From contig JBBAEA010000172.1 in NCBI GenBank assembly GCA_041656175.1, forward strand, positions 1-6,242: a stretch of 6,242 nucleotides of DNA, written 5' to 3'. The notes below the pieces were generated by a model that saw only the letters and a list, made by a program, of their open reading frames with translations, made no database searches and was not told where the DNA came from. Positions 1-3,368 of this stretch are shown here, piece by piece; position 1 is the first letter of the stretch; each line of letters starts with the position of its first letter. Source of the stretch: JBBAEA01 sp041656175. GTDB lineage: Bacteria > Myxococcota_A > Bradymonadia > UBA4248. Made by a program: the position numbers and the translations under genes.

Positions 1-1
1 A

Positions 2-145
2 GATCCCGACCCAAATCCCGACCCAGATCCTGATCCCGATCCTGACCCAGATCCTGACCCAGATCCTGATCCCGATCCTGACCCAGATCCTGACCCAGAT
101 CCTGATCCCGATCCTGACCCAGATCCCGACCCAGATCCTGATCCC
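2..145 (+). repeat. Tandem hexamer array coding Asp-Pro, with 36-bp higher-order units
   Basis: There are twenty-four consecutive 6-bp units of the form GA(T/C)CC(T/C/A), each coding Asp-Pro; the third unit begins AAT (Asn). The synonymous variants are themselves periodic: the six-hexamer order GATCCT, GATCCC, GATCCT, GACCCA, GATCCT, GACCCA occurs at 26-61, again identically at 62-97, and at 98-133 with a single T-to-C change at 127. This implies recent duplication of 36-bp blocks by slippage or unequal recombination. All unit lengths are multiples of three, so copy-number change alters stalk length without shifting the frame. Confidence 0.95.
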
Positions 146-316
146 ATAAATGGGAAGTACGATAATCTTCGAGGAAGCGGCGATTGTGCGTGTGAAAAGT
201 CGCTCTTAGCGCCTAAATCTTCGCATAGCACCTTTATACTTTCACTCTTAATCCTGTCTTTATTAGTGCTATTTCGTTCGCGTTTAAACAAGTCTAGAGA
301 AGCCAAAAATCAATGA
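2..316 (+). CDS. Surface protein C-terminus: Asp-Pro stalk plus MYXO-CTERM-like tail (5' partial)
   Basis: The frame starting at base 2 stays open to a TGA at 314-316, giving 104 residues of a protein whose start and main domains lie left of the window. Residues 1-48 alternate Asp and Pro, with one Asn replacing Asp at the third unit. A short linker follows, then Gly-Asp-Cys-Ala-Cys (codons about 179-193), about 12 polar residues, a hydrophobic helix (Phe-Ile-Leu-Ser-Leu-Leu type, about 233-274) and a basic end beginning Arg-Ser-Arg. Cys motif, single membrane helix and basic tail in that order match the tripartite MYXO-CTERM class of sorting signals, which are thought to be cut near the Cys by a CPBP-type intramembrane protease (myxosortase) so that the protein is retained at the cell surface. 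The Asp-Pro run would act as an extended acidic spacer. The basic tail, about 16 residues, is longer than the usual few Arg. Function of the missing ectodomain is unknown. The frame is certain; assignment to the sorting class is likely but rests on pattern only. Confidence 0.8.
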   Translation, partial: DPDPNPDPDPDPDPDPDPDPDPDPDPDPDPDPDPDPDPDPDPDPDPDPINGKYDNLRGSGDCACEKSLLAPKSSHSTFILSLLILSLLVLFRSRLNKSREAKNQ

Positions 317-364
317 GCCACCTTGCGCATTAAGCATAGACGCACAGCTAATTCCTCACTACGC

Positions 365-388
365 AAAGAAAATCACGGCACGTTGTGC
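365..388 (-). terminator. Weak candidate terminator downstream of the pilin gene
   Basis: On the minus strand, after the pilin stop, a GCAC-AAC-GTGC stem-loop (378-388) is followed a few bases later by ATTTTCTTT (365-373). The stem is only 4 bp and the T tract is interrupted, so this is a weak call. Just before it, a 6-bp inverted repeat ACGGGT/ACCCGT (393-398 with 419-424, 20-nt loop) lies immediately after the stop codon. One of these probably separates the convergent genes ending at 316 and 426, but neither is a textbook structure. The rest of the 109-bp gap shows nothing recognisable. Confidence 0.25.
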
Positions 389-425
389 TCGGACGGGTCA
401 CTAGCCTACCATATTAACACCCGTA

Positions 426-899
426 TTACGGACATGCGAAACCAGTGACAATAGTTGCCGTTCCCTCAATAACGGTGCGCCTATTCGCACTTGAAAGATG
501 CAAAGAGAGCATATTTTCTCCACGTTTGCGACACGCCCCCACGACGTAGCTACTGTCATCAGCCTTTACCGCATATGACCAACGCGCAGGCCCTGTGATG
601 GCAAAGCCCAAAACGTCCCAGTCCTTAAACTCGTCACCCACTTCCCACGCCGCACTGGCTTTCTCATTGCCAGGCACTGTACTTGGGTTCCATGCCGCGA
701 TGTTGATGTATGTCCCCCAAGTGTTAGCATACGCTTCCTGTTTCGATGCAATATCCGCAAGGGCTGTTTGTGCTTCAGTTCGTTTCGCATCTTCAATATA
801 ATTGTTGTATGCCGAGATCCCTACTGCAGCCAAAATCGCTACGATAACCACTACCACCATAAGTTCAATTAATGTAAAACCTCGCCTTGCCTTACTCAT
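426..899 (-). CDS. Type IV pilin-like protein (prepilin N-terminal cleavage/methylation domain)
   Basis: This 157-residue protein begins MSKARRG followed by FTLIELMVVVVIVAILAAVG, a class III (type IVa pilin/pseudopilin) signal. A prepilin peptidase (PilD/GspO type) would cut after Gly7, methylate Phe8, and leave Glu5 of the mature protein (Glu12 here), which is needed for subunit registration. The hydrophobic N-terminal helix (about 8-30) continues into an amphipathic stretch rich in Ala, Glu and Lys (about 35-58), typical of the pilin spine. The globular part ends with two Cys (about 123 and 156), placed like the disulfide that bounds the D-region of many pilins. ATG codons lie at 902 and 899; GAGGTGA at 903-909 abuts the first but stands six bases (from GAGG) before the second, so 899 is preferred. 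It is downstream of the lipoprotein gene with 74 bp between them, probably co-transcribed. Whether it is a major pilin, a minor pilin or a secretion pseudopilin cannot be told; no pil or gsp assembly genes are in view. Confidence 0.9.
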   Translation of the reverse strand: MSKARRGFTLIELMVVVVIVAILAAVGISAYNNYIEDAKRTEAQTALADIASKQEAYANTWGTYINIAAWNPSTVPGNEKASAAWEVGDEFKDWDVLGFAITGPARWSYAVKADDSSYVVGACRKRGENMLSLHLSSANRRTVIEGTATIVTGFACP

Positions 900-902
900 C
901 AT

Positions 903-909
903 TCACCTC
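903..909 (-). promoter_or_regulatory. Ribosome binding site of the pilin gene
   Basis: GAGGTGA on the minus strand is a seven-base match to the anti-Shine-Dalgarno complement. Its GAGG core is three bases from the ATG at 902 and six from the ATG at 899, so it decides for the second Met. Confidence 0.7.
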
Positions 910-929
910 AACACACAGAGTCTTTCAAG

Positions 930-958
930 TTTATGGAAACAAAACGCGTCTAGCCCAA
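930..958 (-). promoter_or_regulatory. Possible weak internal promoter ahead of the pilin gene
   Basis: On the minus strand TTGGGC (953-958) and CATAAA (930-935) are separated by 17 bases, matching the sigma-70 consensus at 3/6 and 4/6 positions. It would allow pilin expression separate from the lipoprotein gene. The match is poor enough to arise by chance. No GG/GC sigma-54 pair, common ahead of pilA in other bacteria, was found. Confidence 0.2.
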
Positions 959-973
959 TTCTTGCTGGACGCC

Positions 974-1807
974 TTAAAGCCGCTTTTGTATTCTACGCGC
1001 TAGCTCAGAGAGCTGCTCCGCAGAACACAAGTCCTCCGAGCACGCTATCGACACAACCGCCCGTTTGGGTGCGTCATAGAACGTCAACTCTCGCAAACGA
1101 TGGTGTTCGCTGCTGTAGGCGTCATTTGCCAAGCCCTTCATTTTTGAACCTGCAAAGGATTGCTCATACAAGTCTTGAAAACGTTTTGCTGCCGCCGACT
1201 CATTACCAGGCTTCCAAACCTGCAAAGACAGCCCCAAGTTCGGTGTTTCTCCGGCAATCCAACGCATCGCGTTGTAGCGCGAGCTTGCATCTTGCCCGGG
1301 TAGTTCCGACAACTCTATCACACCTGAATAAGCGGTCTGCTCGCGTATTTCCTTAACGTCGATTAAATGTTGAATGGCCAATTTCTTGTCGCTGGGGCTA
1401 CGCACTTGATTTGCTCGCCTCCGCGGTGTTTTCGTCTTTGATTTTTCGCTAAAGTCAAAGACTTCATCAGCCTCAACCACGTCTGCTTGCGCCTCCGCCT
1501 CAACTTGAGCCGCGGGTAGCCCGCGTCTTGGGTTGCCAAGATCATCAATCGCTGCTTTATCGTTTAAGCGCGCAATGGCACGCTCTTTCTCTGTATCCGC
1601 GGCACTACTAGGCTCATCCATTTCGTCCAAGCCATCAAGCTCAGCACTTCTCTCTATTTGTTTATCTTCATCGCCAAGTTCTAACTCCGCCAAATCCACG
1701 GTGCGAGCATTATCCTCCGTTGCTTTCTTGCCCTTATTCTTTGAGCAAGCCGCGAAGAAAAACACAAGAGCTAAACAAACTAAAACGATTTCGAGCTTTC
1801 TAAGCAT
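974..1807 (-). CDS. Lipoprotein of unrecognised family, upstream of the pilin
   Basis: The protein has 277 residues. It starts with a basic n-region (MLRKLEI), a hydrophobic core, and the lipobox Phe-Ala-Ala-Cys with Cys21 as the lipidation site. Ser at +2 rather than Asp suggests outer-membrane delivery. Residues about 22-150 are a charged, Glu/Asp/Lys/Arg/Ala-rich, low-complexity, probably disordered tether. Residues about 160-277 look folded: a conserved-looking stretch around RYNAMRWIAGE (178-188), mixed helix and strand, then a Cys pair spaced four apart (Cys256, Cys261) and a final amphipathic helix ending in Arg-Leu. I do not recognise the family and give no function. The start at 1807 is chosen because the lipobox peptide begins there, AGGGAG sits six bases upstream, and a promoter at 1852-1880 lies inside the longer open frame that reaches 1918. 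The pilin gene follows after 74 bp in the same direction, which hints at a role in surface or pilus biology. Confidence 0.85.
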   Translation of the reverse strand: MLRKLEIVLVCLALVFFFAACSKNKGKKATEDNARTVDLAELELGDEDKQIERSAELDGLDEMDEPSSAADTEKERAIARLNDKAAIDDLGNPRRGLPAAQVEAEAQADVVEADEVFDFSEKSKTKTPRRRANQVRSPSDKKLAIQHLIDVKEIREQTAYSGVIELSELPGQDASSRYNAMRWIAGETPNLGLSLQVWKPGNESAAAKRFQDLYEQSFAGSKMKGLANDAYSSEHHRLRELTFYDAPKRAVVSIACSEDLCSAEQLSELARRIQKRL

Positions 1808-1813
1808 TCCGTA

Positions 1814-1819
1814 CTCCCT
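1814..1819 (-). promoter_or_regulatory. Ribosome binding site fixing the lipoprotein start
   Basis: AGGGAG on the minus strand ends six bases before the ATG at 1807. Together with the lipobox position it excludes the upstream in-frame Met codons at 1918 and 1909. Confidence 0.7.
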
Positions 1820-1851
1820 GTTTCCACGTGCAGCCGAAACTACACGCCTCC

Positions 1852-1880
1852 AATATAAGTTTGCGCTGCAAAAATGTCTA
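1852..1880 (-). promoter_or_regulatory. Sigma-70-type promoter of the lipoprotein-pilin unit
   Basis: On the minus strand TAGACA (1875-1880, 5/6 match to the -35 consensus) and TATATT (1852-1857, 5/6 match to the -10 consensus) are separated by exactly 17 bases. Transcription would start near 1845, giving a leader of roughly 38 bases that includes the AGGGAG ribosome binding site. This is the best promoter match in the window and it faces the lipoprotein and pilin genes. Confidence 0.65.
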
Positions 1881-1984
1881 GATTTTGCATTGGAGTGCCG
1901 AAACTTCATCCCGCGCAATTAAGCGCAAGGAGCCGCAAAACACATAGCTGTTTCATCTCACACTCGAAGCTTGCGCGCACAGTA

Positions 1985-2079
1985 CAAAGAATATAGCGCT
2001 AAATAAAATGGCAGCTTTTGCATGAGCTTATTCTTTGCGCAGCTCTCTATGTATGGATAAGAATGCGGCGCAAAGAATA
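1985..2079. repeat. Perfect 12-bp inverted repeat with a third copy of its core
   Basis: TATTCTTTGCGC at 2029-2040 is perfectly inverted as GCGCAAAGAATA at 2068-2079 with 27 bases between. The 9-bp core CAAAGAATA also occurs as a direct copy at 1985-1993, where it is followed, as at 2071, by a TAAAT-containing stretch. The left arm is itself bracketed by GAGCT/AGCTC (2024-2028, 2041-2045). No T tract follows on either strand, so it is not a standard terminator. It lies about 150-200 bases upstream of the promoter at 1852-1880 and could be an operator, a small mobile-element remnant or a cruciform site; the sequence does not decide. Confidence 0.6.
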
Positions 2080-2096
2080 GTGTAAATGGTGGAGTT

Positions 2097-2106
2097 CCCC
2101 CCCCCC
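2097..2106. repeat. Homopolymer of ten C
   Basis: There are ten consecutive C on the plus strand (ten G in the direction of transcription), directly after the T tract of the terminator of the LolA-like gene. Tracts of this length are prone to slippage, but this one lies in no gene and not between the elements of any recognised promoter. Confidence 0.9.
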
Positions 2107-2108
2107 AC

Positions 2109-2141
2109 AAAAGAAAAATCAACATCGAAACCATCAATGTT
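2109..2141 (-). terminator. Probable intrinsic terminator of the LolA-like gene
   Basis: Nine bases past the stop codon, the minus-strand transcript can form an 8-bp stem, AACAUUGA with UCGAUGUU (one G-U pair), closed by a five-base loop UGGUU (2121-2141). It is followed by GATTTTTCTTTT (2109-2120). The stem is AT-rich and so not strong, but position, loop size and tract agree with a rho-independent terminator. It would separate the LolA-like gene from the lipoprotein-pilin unit. Confidence 0.55.
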
Positions 2142-2150
2142 TAGCAAATC

Positions 2151-3038
2151 TTAGAGACTTCTCACCAACCAGCGTTTGCTAAAAGTATCATCAGAAATTT
2201 TTTGGTTGATTTTTTCTTCTTCGACGAAGTTCTCGGTTTGATGCTTCGTCTTGATGTCGGTGAGTTTGAGGTGCGTATACATCAAATACCCACCACCCAT
2301 AACCTTGGGAGCATAACGTTGCTGTAACTTAACGTATTTGTTATTATCGTCGTAGTACTCAATGTAGTCAATGAGAATTAACTTGCGATCGATTTTGATA
2401 ACAAGTTTGTTATACGGTAAATCCACGCCTGCGTTTTTGGTGAGCTCAAGCTTAACGTGAGTGTTATCAGACTTGGCATCCAATAGTTTAGCGCTAAAGT
2501 CTTTGGCAAAAAAGATCATAGACATATCGTCCATCGACCAGTCAGAGCCATAGAAGCTTTGTCTTTTCGCGTGCGTGCCCACTCGGCGCACTTTATCGGA
2601 ATCGGGCAATCTTGCGTAAACCTCGTCACGTCCTTTAATAACGACACCCATGCCCTTCATTTCGGCTGGTTCGTGGAAGCGTACAGCGCGTCGGTTTTCT
2701 CCCTTGGTATAGGTATGAAATAAATACGTAACATCTTTGTGAACACCACCATTCAAGACCATGCGTGTTAAAATAATTTGGTCATCAAAGGGGTTATGGC
2801 GCCTATCGGCTTCTTCTAAGAGAGCCATCGGTCCTTGGGCTAGCAGCAGATCTACTTCGCTCATCGCTTTAGCAGCGGGAGCGGCAGGGGCAGCTTTAAC
2901 AGCATCTTGCGCCGGCGCTACTACAGCAGGGGCGGCTTCAGTGTTTGCGGTGCTTTCCGCAGCCGGTTCCTGCGCCATAGCGGTGGCTGTAAACATCAGT
3001 ATAGACGCTAAAAGCGCTAATTTACTCAATCCTTTCAT
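2151..3038 (-). CDS. LolA-like periplasmic outer-membrane lipoprotein-sorting family protein
   Basis: The protein has 295 residues. A Sec signal peptide (MKGLSKLALLASILMFTATAMA) is predicted to be cut after Ala22. Residues about 23-58 are an Ala/Pro/Glu-rich flexible linker. The rest resembles the LolA-like 'outer membrane lipoprotein-sorting protein' family (COG2834/PF17131 type): the FHEPAEMKGMGVV strand pair (about 121-133), YARLPDSDKVRRV (141-153), and the diagnostic SFYGSDWSMDDM segment (161-172), followed by alternating beta strands ending in a Phe-x-x-Arg-x-Leu tail. The family fold is a half beta-barrel that shields lipid or lipoprotein acyl chains in the periplasm. It is distinct from housekeeping LolA and is commonly encoded beside MMPL/RND exporters, as here: the exporter gene lies 330 bp upstream on the same strand. 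AAAGGAG five bases before the ATG at 3038 fixes this start; the longer frame to 3083 would put 15 polar residues ahead of the signal peptide. The cargo is unknown. Confidence 0.85.
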   Translation of the reverse strand: MKGLSKLALLASILMFTATAMAQEPAAESTANTEAAPAVVAPAQDAVKAAPAAPAAKAMSEVDLLLAQGPMALLEEADRRHNPFDDQIILTRMVLNGGVHKDVTYLFHTYTKGENRRAVRFHEPAEMKGMGVVIKGRDEVYARLPDSDKVRRVGTHAKRQSFYGSDWSMDDMSMIFFAKDFSAKLLDAKSDNTHVKLELTKNAGVDLPYNKLVIKIDRKLILIDYIEYYDDNNKYVKLQQRYAPKVMGGGYLMYTHLKLTDIKTKHQTENFVEEEKINQKISDDTFSKRWLVRSL

Positions 3039-3043
3039 CGAAT

Positions 3044-3050
3044 CTCCTTT
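3044..3050 (-). promoter_or_regulatory. Strong ribosome binding site of the LolA-like gene
   Basis: AAAGGAG on the minus strand lies five bases before the ATG at 3038 and decides for the Met that begins the signal peptide. No convincing promoter was found in the roughly 80 bases upstream, so expression may depend on read-through from the exporter gene or on a poorly matching promoter. Confidence 0.8.
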
Positions 3051-3120
3051 ATACCAATATCGACAAAATTTACCCAAAAACAAAGTCCATGCACAACAAA
3101 GCGCTTAGAAGCAGCAGCTC

Positions 3121-3246
3121 ACGATCGGAGAGGGTAGCGCCAAACAACCGCTGCGGGGGCGTTACGGGGGGCTGGCCCCCCGTAGAGGGGGTAGTGGCAA
3201 ACCCGCGCGCAGCGCGGGGTTGACACGTAGGGGGAAACTTCCCCCA
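3121..3246. repeat. GC-rich palindromic (REP-like) intergenic element
   Basis: This compact element differs sharply in base composition from the AT-rich flanks and holds three hairpins in a row. (a) TACGGGGGG at 3163-3171 pairs perfectly with CCCCCCGTA at 3176-3184 around a CTGG loop. (b) CCCGCGC at 3202-3208 pairs with GCGCGGG at 3212-3218, extendable with one bulged G. (c) GGGGGA at 3230-3235 pairs with TCCCCC at 3240-3245. No T tract follows in either reading direction; the minus-strand T8 (3248-3255) comes before the hairpins. It sits between the exporter and LolA-like genes. The form suggests a dispersed repeat of the REP/palindromic class, but only one full copy is in the window, so dispersal is inferred. 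The outer limits are approximate. A 69-codon open frame crossing it shows no protein-like features. Confidence 0.6.
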
Positions 3247-3269
3247 CAAAAAAAAGCATCAACAACGAA
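3239..3269. repeat. Copy of a short C-run/A-tract motif shared with 2095-2129
   Basis: The stretch reads TTCCCCC, ACAAAA, further A's, then TCAACAACGAA. The stretch at 2095-2129 reads TTC(10 C), ACAAAA, more A's, then TCAACATCGAA. Apart from C-run length and a small A-tract gap, the two agree at most positions. Both lie downstream of a minus-strand gene. The second copy overlaps the terminator tail of the LolA-like gene; this copy carries an uninterrupted T8 on the minus strand but no clear stem before it. Confidence 0.45.
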
Positions 3270-3368
3270 TGAATCAACGTAAGCCTAAGCACTGAAAATG
3301 CTAAGTTTCGTGAAAAAGCGCCCCCCACACCCTAGATGCAAAGCGACTTGTTCGATGTGTATGACTCC
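3270..3368. other. Intergenic spacer between the palindromic element and the exporter stop
   Basis: This is the exporter-proximal end of the 330-bp gap 3039-3368. No gene, promoter or clear terminator is visible. It holds a run of six C at 3321-3326 followed by ACACCC, faintly like the C-run motifs at 2097 and 3241. The exporter's last codons form a short palindrome (AGCTAGC, 3371-3377, with GCTAGCT, 3381-3387) without a T tract. Confidence 0.5.

Noticed and set aside
2..145. CRISPR-like or intergenic satellite array at the left edge
   Set aside because: The units are 6 bp without spacers and read through in frame into a protein C-terminus ending in a stop codon, so it is a coding repeat.
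802..1356. 184-codon plus-strand open frame
   Set aside because: It lies opposite the pilin and lipoprotein genes, which have lipobox, prepilin signal and ribosome binding sites. Its own protein is Ser/Thr/Pro-rich antisense-like sequence.
1808..1918. Upstream start (1918) for the lipoprotein
   Set aside because: It would place 37 basic residues before the lipoprotein signal, and the promoter at 1852-1880 lies within this extension.
1533..1922. 129-codon plus-strand open frame
   Set aside because: It is antisense to the lipoprotein gene. The Ser/Leu-rich translation is the usual shadow of a charged Glu/Asp/Lys region.
3039..3083. Upstream start (3083) for the LolA-like protein
   Set aside because: It lacks a good ribosome binding site and would precede the signal peptide with 15 non-signal residues, whereas AAAGGAG sits ideally for the ATG at 3038.
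3155..3234. G-quadruplex in the G-run cluster
   Set aside because: The G runs are separated by long loops and are paired with C runs in stronger hairpins, so a quadruplex is possible but not favoured.
3119..3328. Open frame of 69 codons on the minus strand across the palindromic element
   Set aside because: No ribosome binding site was noted, composition is dictated by the hairpin repeats, and there is no domain or signal. It is best seen as a spurious frame of the repeat element.
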